NCBI GenBank assembly: GCA_018649825.1
Contig: JABIHC010000168.1
Span: 1 to 33,452, forward strand
Source: Methanobacteriota archaeon
Lineage (GTDB): Archaea > Thermoplasmatota > Poseidoniia > Poseidoniales > Poseidoniaceae
Length of the DNA stretch: 33,452 nucleotides
Reading direction: 5' to 3'
Under the pieces are notes generated by a model. The model was not told the origin of the DNA and did not search any database. It saw nothing but the letters and a program-made list of their open reading frames with translations. Shown here in pieces: positions 16,925-25,031 of this stretch. Numbering within the stretch: position 1 is the stretch's first letter; each line of letters begins with the position of its first letter. Position numbers and translations under genes: made by a program.

Positions 16925-19900
16925 TCACTCTCCCTTCAACTTGTGTAGGTCTTTTTCTTCGTAGATTACCTTGCCTTCAACAAGTGGCATCTTACGAACT
17001 ATTACACCCATATCTCTTTCTGATGGACTTGGTCCTTGATAATTAACAAAGTAAGTGAATTGGGCATATCCACCAATCATACAATTTGGATTCATCATAA
17101 CTCTTGTTGGAGCATTGTTTCCTCCGCCTCTTAAGTCGGTTGCGCCATATTTCTTCGCAAGTGGCGAGAAAGGAACATTCACGTGACGTTCATTTTGGTG
17201 ATATACAATACACATTTCTTTCTTTATTGTGTGGCTGACAACTGCTCTAGCAACTTGAATACCATTATTGGTGAATATTTCTACCCAGTCGTTATCAACA
17301 ATGCCGATTTCTTCAGCATCTTCGTTATTTATCCAGCAGAGTGGGCCGCCGCGGAATAGATTTGTCATTTGCCATGTGTCGCGGAAATTTGAGTGGATTT
17401 GCCACTTTCCGTGTGGTGTAATGAAACGAAGTAACTTACCATGTCCATTTTCCAATTCTTCCATTGGCAAGTCACCAATTGCAACTGTATCTACTGGTGG
17501 TTTGTATGTTGGCAAGGCTTCTCCGAAGTCTCTAAATCCTTGATGATCAAAGTAAATCGCTTGACGCCCAGTTAGTGTGTGCCATGGTTTTAGCCTCTCA
17601 ACATTCATTGTCCAAGGAGCATAGGTTCTACCTGGGTCTTCTAGAGCACTCCAGTGAGGAGATGTAATAGATCTTCGTGGTTGGCTTGAAAGGTCTTTGA
17701 ATGAGTGAGCGATGTCTAATTCACCTTCAACCATATCTGCAAGCGGTAGCCCTACTCTCTTCTCTAGTTCTTTGAAAATTGCGTGTGATACTTCTCCGTC
17801 ACTTTCAGGAGATATTCTCAATATTGTTTCAGCAACTTGGGCTGCACTTGAGATATCTGGGCGGCCATCCTTTTCACCAACTTGGCGATTTTCCATGAGA
17901 GCCTCATAGGTTTCAGTTAGGTCGAAGTTAATCCCTTTCGCTCCATACCCATTAGGTTTACATCCAAGGGGTCCAATGGTGGTTAACATGTCATATAGTT
18001 TGGAGAAATCTCTCTCAACAATTTTTACATTGGGGAAAGTCTTTCCAGGAATTGGATCACATTCTCCACTTCTCCAGTCTTTGATTTCGCCCAATGGCTG
18101 TGCCATTTCATCGGGCGTATCGGTTTCTAATGCAGTTAGAACAACTTCCTTTACTGGTCCGTCAAAGAATTCACCAGACATTTCTGAGAATTTCTTACCC
18201 AAAAATTTGAATGCTTCCCAATCGGATTTACATTCCCATGGTGGGTCATGTGCTGGGTTGAATGGATGGAAGAATGAATGCAAGTCAGTACACGTCAAAT
18301 CGTGCTTTTCATACCAGTGAGCAGCAGGTAGGACCACATCAGCATAATTTGCAGTTGAGTCCATTCTGAGGTTCAATGAAACGACAAGGTCTAACTTACC
18401 AACGTCAACTTCTTCGTGCCACTTTACATTCTTGATCATCTTGTGTGAACGCTCGCCACCCAATACATTATCGTGTGTACCGAGTAAGTATTTTTGCCCA
18501 TATTCTTGCCCGCGAGTGCTTGTTCCGAATAAATTTCCACGCCAAATTGTTAGTACCTTTGGATGGTTTTCCTTTGCATCAACATCTGAAAGTGCAAAAT
18601 CCATTTTTCCGTCTTGGAATTGTTTTGCAACCCATGCTGATACCTCTGCATCATCCTTACAACCGGCATCTACCGCTTGCTGATATACATCTACTGGATT
18701 CTTCTTATCGAATTGTGGATAGAATGGTAACCATCCATTGCGAACTGCAAGGTGATTAATGTCAGCAGAATGATTTCCGAATCTCTTCAAATTGTTAGCA
18801 TTAGAAGCCCAAAGAGAATCTAGAGGCATTCCATCATAGCGCCATTGATCTGTGTGAAAATATTGCCAAGAAGTACTGTTGGCTTGGCGTGGTGGCCGGT
18901 ACCAATCTGTGGCTCCTGCTAACATACCAATTGCTGCATAGTTACGGATTTTTTCCGTTCCAACATAACTGCTGAATCCCCCGCCATTGCGTCCACAGCA
19001 ACCACAAATGAGTGCCATGATTGCTTGGGCGCGGTATATAGAGGGTCCACCATGGAACCAGTGTAAGATTCCAGAGCCAGTGATGAATAATGACTTTCCA
19101 TGCGTCTTTTCAGCGTTTTCAGCCCATTCGCGTGCAACGCGGATAGCCAAATCTCTGCTGATACCGGTTTCCTTTTCTTGCCATGCAGGAGTGAAGGGTT
19201 CATCAGCATCATCGTAGTCCTTAGGATAATCTCCACTCATTCCACGAGAAACACCAAATTGGGCCATCATTAGGTCAAATACAGTTGTAACCAATTGCTT
19301 CCCATCTTTGGTTTCCACTTCGTATGCAGGGACTCCTCTTATTCGGTCAATTGCTTTATTTCCAGTAGTCCCGGTTTCTCCGAGTTCCAAAAAGGTGTCA
19401 GTAAAGTCGGGGAATGCGACCTTTACTTCTTTAGAATCTTTGTTGTCAATGAAAGAGAGTAGTGGGTCAAATTCTTCGCCAGTTAATGAGTCTTCGTGAG
19501 TCAAATTCCAACGACCCATCTGTTCTTCTTCCCAGCGGTGCCCTAGTGTTCCCATTGGGATTTTCAATTCACTATTAGCGGAATCCAATTGTAATGGCTT
19601 CCATTCGCCCTTTTCTTCTCCCTTAAATGTTGCAACATCTGATGCGCGGAGTAATCTACCATTATGATACACATCCTCTCCCTTATCGAGCATTACGAGG
19701 AACGGCATATTGGTGTATTGCTTGATATAATCAGTGAAATAACCTGATTTGCGTTCGTGGTGGAATTCCTTTAGAATAACGTGAATACAAGCATTGAGGA
19801 AAGCATTATCTGTACCTTCTTTTACTTGAACCCAAAGGTCAGCAAATTTTGTAACGTCAGAGTAATCGGGGGATAGATTAGTGATCTTTCCGCCGTTATA

Positions 19901-20689
19901 CTTGTGCTCTGAAGCAAAGTGAGCGTCGGGTGTTCTTGTCATTGGCAAATTTGAGCCCATGACAATCCAGTATGTGCTTTGATACCAATCTGCACTCTCA
20001 GGTACATCGGTTTGGTCTCCCCAAATCCAAGGCATTATGTGAGGTAGGTCGTGATACCATTCATAGAACGATAGCATTGAACCGCCCATTAATTGGTTAT
20101 ATCTTTGACCTGACGTGAATGAAACTTGACTCATTGCAGGAATTGGTGAGAATGCCGCAATATGATCTGGTCCGAACTCATCAATAGTATGAATCTGTCC
20201 AGCAGCAATTATTTCTGCTGCATCATCCCAAGTAATTCTTTTCCAACCTGCCTTTCCACGCAGACCCTTGTATGATTTAGCCTTCTCAGGGTCACCAACA
20301 ATTGATGCCCATGCTTGAATTGAAGTCATTCCTTTGTTTTTTGCAGCAGTGTAGTAATTCCATAATCGTCGGCGAACATATGGGAATTTTGGCCGAACGG
20401 GTGAATATGGATACCAGGATGCGGAAATACCTCTTTGGCAACCACGTGGTTCGTAATTTGGCGTTTCATCATTTATTTGTGGCCAATCTACCTTTTGTAA
20501 TTCCCAGCAAATAATTCCATCTTTTACGAAAACTTCCCAGCTACAGGAGCCAGAACAATTGACACTGTGGCTGGTTCTTACTGAGTAATCGTGTGCCCAG
20601 CGGTCGCGGTAGAATTTTTCCCAAGTTCTTGATTCGCTTGCTTTCTTAAACCAAGTAAAGCGTCCATTTTTGTTGTCATTTTCCATCAT
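16925..20689 (-). CDS. narG: Respiratory nitrate reductase alpha subunit (molybdenum)
   Basis: A 1254-residue bis-MGD molybdoenzyme that reduces nitrate to nitrite. The FS0 cluster ligands are H41, C45, C49 and C84, and the molybdenum ligand is D214 in YEWYHDLPH. All are offset by exactly 8 from E. coli NarG (H49, C53, C57, C92, D222). QTDVPESADWY and TRTPDAHF blocks are conserved. The N-terminus (MMENDNKNGRFTWFKK) has no twin-arginine or signal sequence, so the subunit probably stays on the cytoplasmic side, as in the bacterial enzyme. The ATG at 20689 (or 20686) follows a strong GAGGTG. A GTG at 20695 overlaps that site and is unlikely. It heads narGHJI and is 11 bases after the small anchored protein. 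Confidence 0.97.
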   Translation of the reverse strand: MMENDNKNGRFTWFKKASESRTWEKFYRDRWAHDYSVRTSHSVNCSGSCSWEVFVKDGIICWELQKVDWPQINDETPNYEPRGCQRGISASWYPYSPVRPKFPYVRRRLWNYYTAAKNKGMTSIQAWASIVGDPEKAKSYKGLRGKAGWKRITWDDAAEIIAAGQIHTIDEFGPDHIAAFSPIPAMSQVSFTSGQRYNQLMGGSMLSFYEWYHDLPHIMPWIWGDQTDVPESADWYQSTYWIVMGSNLPMTRTPDAHFASEHKYNGGKITNLSPDYSDVTKFADLWVQVKEGTDNAFLNACIHVILKEFHHERKSGYFTDYIKQYTNMPFLVMLDKGEDVYHNGRLLRASDVATFKGEEKGEWKPLQLDSANSELKIPMGTLGHRWEEEQMGRWNLTHEDSLTGEEFDPLLSFIDNKDSKEVKVAFPDFTDTFLELGETGTTGNKAIDRIRGVPAYEVETKDGKQLVTTVFDLMMAQFGVSRGMSGDYPKDYDDADEPFTPAWQEKETGISRDLAIRVAREWAENAEKTHGKSLFITGSGILHWFHGGPSIYRAQAIMALICGCCGRNGGGFSSYVGTEKIRNYAAIGMLAGATDWYRPPRQANSTSWQYFHTDQWRYDGMPLDSLWASNANNLKRFGNHSADINHLAVRNGWLPFYPQFDKKNPVDVYQQAVDAGCKDDAEVSAWVAKQFQDGKMDFALSDVDAKENHPKVLTIWRGNLFGTSTRGQEYGQKYLLGTHDNVLGGERSHKMIKNVKWHEEVDVGKLDLVVSLNLRMDSTANYADVVLPAAHWYEKHDLTCTDLHSFFHPFNPAHDPPWECKSDWEAFKFLGKKFSEMSGEFFDGPVKEVVLTALETDTPDEMAQPLGEIKDWRSGECDPIPGKTFPNVKIVERDFSKLYDMLTTIGPLGCKPNGYGAKGINFDLTETYEALMENRQVGEKDGRPDISSAAQVAETILRISPESDGEVSHAIFKELEKRVGLPLADMVEGELDIAHSFKDLSSQPRRSITSPHWSALEDPGRTYAPWTMNVERLKPWHTLTGRQAIYFDHQGFRDFGEALPTYKPPVDTVAIGDLPMEELENGHGKLLRFITPHGKWQIHSNFRDTWQMTNLFRGGPLCWINNEDAEEIGIVDNDWVEIFTNNGIQVARAVVSHTIKKEMCIVYHQNERHVNVPFSPLAKKYGATDLRGGGNNAPTRVMMNPNCMIGGYAQFTYFVNYQGPSPSERDMGVIVRKMPLVEGKVIYEEKDLHKLKGE

Positions 20690-20700
20690 ATTCACCTCAG

Positions 20701-21399
20701 TTAATATTCTCCTCTTCTTCCACGGCCTTTCTTGTTAATGAAGCCCAGGTATGTCAAAATAATCATTAGTGAAACTGAACCAAGAATAATCGCATCTTGG
20801 GTCCAATCTGGCACATCAAGTCGTGCCTCGCCTTCTATCGCAGTTTGGTCAATGGACCCATCTGCGTGTAGGAAAAAGGTAGCCATATTCCAGTCATCAT
20901 CATCTGTCATTTGGCCATCTCCATTTACAGAGTTTACTCGTAGATTGAACTGTGCATCATCGGTAGAATCTGCAGTCCAATTTATTTGCCAAGTGCGTTG
21001 ATCGTTTCCAGAAGTAGAGTGTGTCGCTTCATCTCCGGCGCCGTTTACTAAAGTATTATCGTCGGCACTTGCAATTTCTCCACTGTTTACATCAAGTAAG
21101 AATCCACCACTATTACTGCCGCCAACTGCGGGTCCGCCAGTTAGGCTAATCTCAAGAGTGTAAGTCGAACCTGCAACAATTTCTTGTGCCCCACCTACTA
21201 AGGTGATTGCAGGTATTACTGAGGAATCCGATACTACGCCGTGACATGTGCAACCATCTCCTCCTGAACCGTCTGCGCTCAGGCCATTGCCCCCGCTGTA
21301 CCCACTTGTTAGTGGAGTGAATAGCAATAATGATAGTGAAAATACTATCAAAGCCGAAGTCGTTTTTCGTGAGTTATTGTTCTTTTTTTCTCCAGCCAT
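20701..21399 (-). CDS. Secreted, C-terminally anchored protein with CxCH motif (choice-of-anchor V/Reeler-like)
   Basis: The 232-residue protein has an N-terminal signal peptide (basic residues 1-14, hydrophobic 15-31). A Gly-rich segment follows with C50-x-C52-H53, then a beta-rich domain at about 60-180, an acidic stretch and one C-terminal membrane segment (about 205-223) ending KKGRGRRGEY. The layout resembles the choice-of-anchor V/Reeler-like secreted proteins, which often carry a CxxCH-like motif near the N-terminus. Here only one residue separates the cysteines, so normal haem c attachment is not expected. It is the first gene of the nar cluster, with GAGGG before the ATG, and ends 11 bases before narG. 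Its role there is unknown; an extracytoplasmic redox or metal-binding partner is a guess. Confidence 0.7.
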   Translation of the reverse strand: MAGEKKNNNSRKTTSALIVFSLSLLLFTPLTSGYSGGNGLSADGSGGDGCTCHGVVSDSSVIPAITLVGGAQEIVAGSTYTLEISLTGGPAVGGSNSGGFLLDVNSGEIASADDNTLVNGAGDEATHSTSGNDQRTWQINWTADSTDDAQFNLRVNSVNGDGQMTDDDDWNMATFFLHADGSIDQTAIEGEARLDVPDWTQDAIILGSVSLMIILTYLGFINKKGRGRRGEY

Positions 21400-21426
21400 T
21401 TTATTCCCTCATTTTGAAGATTTGCG

Positions 21427-21453
21427 CCGATGGATAAACCTGCGAATCATCGG
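21427..21453 (-). repeat. Inverted repeat in the leader of the nar cluster
   Basis: CCGATG at 21427-21432 and CATCGG at 21448-21453 are exact reverse complements, 15 bases apart, about 30-55 bases before the start codon at 21399. It could form a leader RNA hairpin or be an operator. Confidence 0.35.
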
Positions 21454-21492
21454 TTATTCTCTCCCATGTGGGCCCCTAACACAACCCCACTC

Positions 21493-21500
21493 CCGAACAT
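21493..21500 (-). promoter_or_regulatory. ATGTTCGG element upstream of the nar cluster
   Basis: This exact sense-oriented copy begins 101 bases before the first gene of the nar cluster. A second TTCGG lies just upstream on the same strand (TTCGGATATGTTCGG), forming a short direct repeat. Confidence 0.5.
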
Positions 21501-21517
21501 ATCCGAAATGGTATAGA

Positions 21518-21542
21518 CTTGTTATTATTGATAATAACCAAG
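21518..21542. promoter_or_regulatory. Imperfect palindrome upstream of the nar ATGTTCGG element
   Basis: CTTG-TTATTA and its reverse complement TAATAA-CCAAG (one extra base) flank TTGA. The 25-base palindrome lies just upstream of the ATGTTCGG copy and may be a dimeric regulator site. It does not match the full FNR box. Confidence 0.35.
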
Positions 21543-21643
21543 AATCCAATATAATAACCGAGTTTTGAGATACTAACTGGTAGTATTAGGTACGATTCAA
21601 ATTATTTGCCAGCAACCCTTTCTTTTTATGTAGCAGACAGGAT

Positions 21644-21670
21644 AATTGTAGTCTACTCTAGACAACAATT
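21644..21670. terminator. Hairpin downstream of the bcr operon
   Basis: Twelve-base arms 21644-21655 and 21659-21670 pair with a single mismatch around the 3-base loop CTC. It lies 45 bases beyond the tryptophanase stop, so it may end bcr transcription. No U-run follows in the bcr direction, so an operator role for nar cannot be excluded. Confidence 0.45.
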
Positions 21671-21714
21671 TTCTTGTAATCAAACAAATACTGAATAATA
21701 ATAATTATTTTTCC

Positions 21715-23091
21715 TTAGACTTGGGCGAAAGTTGCGGTGAAATGACGCAAGAACTCTGGCGCTTCAACAATCTTCACTCCATTGATTTTGGTAGAGTTTT
21801 GTGCAACTTTCGCCATTGTATTGACTACATGTTTAAGATGACTTTCCGTATAAGTCCGCCTCGGTATTGCAAATCGCACTAACTCCAAAGGAGGATAAAT
21901 AATTTCGCCGGTATCTGGGCGTGTGTGTGCAAGCATAACAGAACCAACTTCGACACCCCTAATTCCTCCTTCAATATAGGCTTCGAGTGATAAAGCCTGA
22001 GCGGGGAATTCGCTTGCCGGAATATGAGGTAACATTGCACCCGCATCGATATAAACAGCGTGGCCACCAGGTGGGCCAACAACTGGCACCCCATTTGCAA
22101 CTAGCCCCTCGTATAACCAAGCAACTTGTTCGGTCCGATATTTTAGATAAGATTCATCACAACCTTCCTGAAGTCCGACTGCCATTGCATCAAGGTCTCT
22201 TCCAGCCAATCCCCCATAGGTAGGAAAGCCTTCGCGCATAATCAATTCATTTTTTGCCATTTTAAATAATTTCTTATCATTGAATAACAATAATCCGCCA
22301 ATGTTTACAATTGCATCTTTCTTTGCGCTAAAAGTAGCTCCGTCAGCGAGTGAAAACATATATTTTGCAATATCCTTTACACTCCATGAAGAATATTTTT
22401 CTTCTCTTAACTTTACCAGCCATGAATTTTCTGCAAAGCGGCAGGAATCAATGAATAATGGCTTATCAAATTCATCACATATTTTGCGAATACCTTCAAT
22501 GTTTTCAATTGAAACCGGTTGCCCTCCCCCTGCATTATTTGTTACAGTCACCATACAAAATGGGACATTATCTCCCTCTTCTTCGAGTAAGTGACGTAGT
22601 TTTTGAAGATCAACATTCCCTTTAAATGGATGATTTGAATTTGGGTCCCCTCCCTCTTCAATTACTAGATTTACTGGTACGGCATTTCTTGAGAGGATAT
22701 TAGCAGCGGTTGTATCGAAGTGAGTGTTGGAAGGAACAATATTATTGTCCTTTAGAGTAATTGCAGCAAGAATGCCTTCAGCAGCCCTACCTTGGTGGGT
22801 TGGCAGAAAGTAATCAAATCCAAATATTTCTTCAACATTTTTTTTAAGTCTGCGGAATGAACGTGCACCAGCATATGATTCATCGCCGCGCATTAATGCT
22901 GCCCATTGTTCTGAACTCATCGCTCCAGTACCTGAATCTGTAAGAAGATCGATCATTACTTCATCTGAAGTGAGGTTAAACAAATTATTGCCCGCCCTAT
23001 TGCAAGCCTCCTCTCTTTCCTGACGAGTGGTAATTGTAATATGCTCTATTGATTTAATTCGAAAAGGCTCAAAGGGATGTTTTTTTATCAT
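21715..23091 (-). CDS. tnaA: Tryptophanase (beta-eliminating lyase, PLP)
   Basis: A 458-residue PLP enzyme of the tryptophanase/tyrosine phenol-lyase family, expected to split tryptophan into indole, pyruvate and ammonia. The PLP lysine is K258 in SAKKD. Three positions separate the two activities, and all favour tryptophanase: D126 in HFDTT (Thr in tyrosine phenol-lyase), V382 in GVEVGS (an Arg needed by tyrosine phenol-lyase), and H450 in LRHFTA (Phe there). These assignments come from remembered alignment with the E. coli and Citrobacter enzymes. GAGGTG precedes the ATG. The gene is last in the bcr operon, 9 bases after the short-chain dehydrogenase, so it is probably co-expressed with benzoyl-CoA degradation. 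The pyruvate could feed a ferredoxin-reducing oxidoreductase. Confidence 0.85.
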   Translation of the reverse strand: MIKKHPFEPFRIKSIEHITITTRQEREEACNRAGNNLFNLTSDEVMIDLLTDSGTGAMSSEQWAALMRGDESYAGARSFRRLKKNVEEIFGFDYFLPTHQGRAAEGILAAITLKDNNIVPSNTHFDTTAANILSRNAVPVNLVIEEGGDPNSNHPFKGNVDLQKLRHLLEEEGDNVPFCMVTVTNNAGGGQPVSIENIEGIRKICDEFDKPLFIDSCRFAENSWLVKLREEKYSSWSVKDIAKYMFSLADGATFSAKKDAIVNIGGLLLFNDKKLFKMAKNELIMREGFPTYGGLAGRDLDAMAVGLQEGCDESYLKYRTEQVAWLYEGLVANGVPVVGPPGGHAVYIDAGAMLPHIPASEFPAQALSLEAYIEGGIRGVEVGSVMLAHTRPDTGEIIYPPLELVRFAIPRRTYTESHLKHVVNTMAKVAQNSTKINGVKIVEAPEFLRHFTATFAQV

Positions 23092-23100
23092 TGTTTCACC

Positions 23101-23859
23101 TCATAATAATTGCCCGCCATCAACCGGAAGAACTACTCCAGTGATGTGGTGTGCTAAATCTGAAAGTAGGAATACGGTTGCACTTGCAATTTCTTCCGGT
23201 TCTGCAATTCTATCATCTAAGGTATCTGCTATAGCATTATTTAAAATGTACTCCGGTAGGTTCTTTGCCATTTCAGTATTGACCATTCCTGGTGCAACTA
23301 CATTGACATTTACTTTCCAATGCCCAAGATCTTTTGCAGCGGATTTAGCCAAACCAATCATTCCTGCTTTGGAAGCCGAATATGCGGATTGACCAAACTT
23401 TCCGCGAATTCCATTGATAGAAGATATACAGACTATACTGCGGTTTTTTGGCTCCTTTCTTGCATACTTGGCAAATTCTCTAATTGTGTTCATTGCACCC
23501 GTTAGATTCACTGAAATTACTTTGTTCCAATCATCATCTTCCATTTTCCAAATTACTCCATCAGCAATTGTTCCGGCATTACAAATAACATAGTCCAAAC
23601 CCCCCATTTCTGAAATCACTTTTTCAATCATTTCAATAGTGCTTTTTGAATCACTTGCATCGCAACTCATGTCAATGAAAGGTACGTTTGCGTCTTCTAA
23701 TATTTTTCGAGTAGCTAATGGCTCTTCTTCAAAAGGCGCCCAAGTAAATGCTACAGATGCCCCAGCAGCTGCTAATTTTGCACAAATCGCCTGGCCAATT
23801 CCTCTGCTTCCACCGGTAACTAATGCTACCTTTCCTTCCATATTGATTTCAATACTCAA
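23101..23859 (-). CDS. Short-chain dehydrogenase/reductase (3-oxoacyl reductase-like)
   Basis: A 252-residue classical SDR: nucleotide motif TGGSRGIG near residue 16, CNAGT, and a catalytic Ser-Tyr-Lys set in CISSINGIRG and SAYSASKAG. The C-terminus VLPVDGGQLL is typical of FabG/PhaB-like enzymes, which interconvert 3-oxoacyl and 3-hydroxyacyl thioesters with NAD(P)H. In this operon it may oxidise the 3-hydroxypimeloyl-CoA formed by ring opening, the next step of beta-oxidation; this is inference. The TTG start at 23859 has a GGAGAG site six bases upstream, whereas the internal ATG at 23841 has none, so I kept TTG. It lies between oah and the tryptophanase gene. Confidence 0.82.
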   Translation of the reverse strand: MSIEINMEGKVALVTGGSRGIGQAICAKLAAAGASVAFTWAPFEEEPLATRKILEDANVPFIDMSCDASDSKSTIEMIEKVISEMGGLDYVICNAGTIADGVIWKMEDDDWNKVISVNLTGAMNTIREFAKYARKEPKNRSIVCISSINGIRGKFGQSAYSASKAGMIGLAKSAAKDLGHWKVNVNVVAPGMVNTEMAKNLPEYILNNAIADTLDDRIAEPEEIASATVFLLSDLAHHITGVVLPVDGGQLL

Positions 23860-23889
23860 AATAATCTCTCCATTTTTTCAATAATAATT

Positions 23890-25014
23890 TCAATGTGGTG
23901 GCATTAGGCTTTCAACAAATTCTTTTGACCAATTTTCACCATTTGCAATTGCTTGCCTTAGAGCGATGAAATCTATTTGTCTTGGCGCGCGACTACCGTC
24001 GGGTTGAACTTTACCACCGACATTAAATGCTCTAAATCCAGCAGCAGCCTCCACAGCCATATTCAATGCAAGCCATTCGCGGTTGGTTTCTCTATTTGCA
24101 TCCCACCAATGTAGTTTCTTCTTTCTTACACTGGAAAGGGTTTTGCGTGTACATCCAGGGAATGTATTTGCTAGGCTCCAAGATAATTTGCAAACTGCCT
24201 CATCCAATAATGTGGTGTCAACAGTACAAGATGCCATTATTTCTTTGCCCTTACTTTTTGCATCTCCTTCAAGGAAATCGCCGTAGGTGAGGCTTCCGGT
24301 TTTTTCATCAACCCAACTCAAGTTTACCATTGGATTGGCCACCCATTCGCCTTCAGGGTTTTTGAGAACTGGAACGATTTCATTTAACAATCCATAACGA
24401 TGAGCCTTGTGAGCTGACCAGTGTTCGCAAAGGATACAAGATTCCATTGAGCGAGCAAAACCGACGTATAGGTCAAGGAAATCTGTTGAGCCCCCGTCTG
24501 GTGCTGAACCATGCTTTGGTCCGGCTTGTCCGTATCTTGCCATATCTGAAGAAACGGTAAAGTCGCATGCAAGGCCCATTTCCTGACCACCTGCAATTCT
24601 CATTCCATTGACGCGATTAATAACCGGCTTTTCATTTTCCAATATTAATGAGATCATGCGATTAAATACGGCCATATAGGTGCGGTATTCTTGAGGCCTC
24701 CAAGAATAATCTCTTTCGTATTCAACGGTATTTCCGCCTGTGCAGAATGCTTTTTCTCCAACGCCAGTTAAGATTACGCAATTAACATCGGGACGGGATG
24801 ATGCCCAATCTAATGCTAAACATAATTCCCTTAGGCTAGCGGTGGTATAGGAATTGTATTGCTCGGGGTTATTTAGCCAAATCCAAGCATCAAATAATCC
24901 TTCAATTTCTTCACCGTTTGGTTTTTGTAAAGGTTTTAATTCAACTATTAACTCCTTTAAATTTAATTCTCCGTCCATTGCATGTCTTCGCCAATCTGTA
25001 TACTCTTCGCTCAT
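23890..25014 (-). CDS. oah: 6-oxocyclohex-1-ene-1-carbonyl-CoA hydrolase (ring opening)
   Basis: The enzyme adds water and hydrolytically opens the alicyclic ring to give 3-hydroxypimeloyl-CoA. At 374 residues it is longer than ordinary crotonases, as is usual for Oah. The crotonase core is visible (TGVGEKAFCTGGN, VNGMRIAGGQEMGLACDF). So are the Oah-specific AGPKHGSAPDGGSTDF block and the C-terminal extension with LHWWDANRETNREWLALNM. I chose the ATG at 25014 with a GAGGTGAAG site rather than the GTG at 25023. It sits with dch, had and bcrCB and the ATPase genes, which supports the specific assignment. Confidence 0.92.
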   Translation of the reverse strand: MSEEYTDWRRHAMDGELNLKELIVELKPLQKPNGEEIEGLFDAWIWLNNPEQYNSYTTASLRELCLALDWASSRPDVNCVILTGVGEKAFCTGGNTVEYERDYSWRPQEYRTYMAVFNRMISLILENEKPVINRVNGMRIAGGQEMGLACDFTVSSDMARYGQAGPKHGSAPDGGSTDFLDLYVGFARSMESCILCEHWSAHKAHRYGLLNEIVPVLKNPEGEWVANPMVNLSWVDEKTGSLTYGDFLEGDAKSKGKEIMASCTVDTTLLDEAVCKLSWSLANTFPGCTRKTLSSVRKKKLHWWDANRETNREWLALNMAVEAAAGFRAFNVGGKVQPDGSRAPRQIDFIALRQAIANGENWSKEFVESLMPPH

Positions 25015-25031
25015 TTTCTTCACCTCATTAT

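Larger units (their letters stand above)
21400..21714. other. Intergenic region between the bcr operon end and the nar cluster head
   Basis: This 315-base region carries no gene. From right to left, in the sense of nar transcription, it holds a 12-bp-arm hairpin (21644-21670) just past the tryptophanase stop, an imperfect palindrome (21518-21542), the ATGTTCGG element (21493-21500) and a leader inverted repeat (21427-21453). It therefore probably combines the bcr terminator and the nar promoter. Confidence 0.6.

Noticed and set aside
21715-23091. Tyrosine phenol-lyase, which would yield phenol for the aromatic pathway
   Set aside because: The Arg and Thr that tyrosine phenol-lyase needs are Val382 and Asp126 here, and His450 replaces its Phe. 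All three point to tryptophanase.
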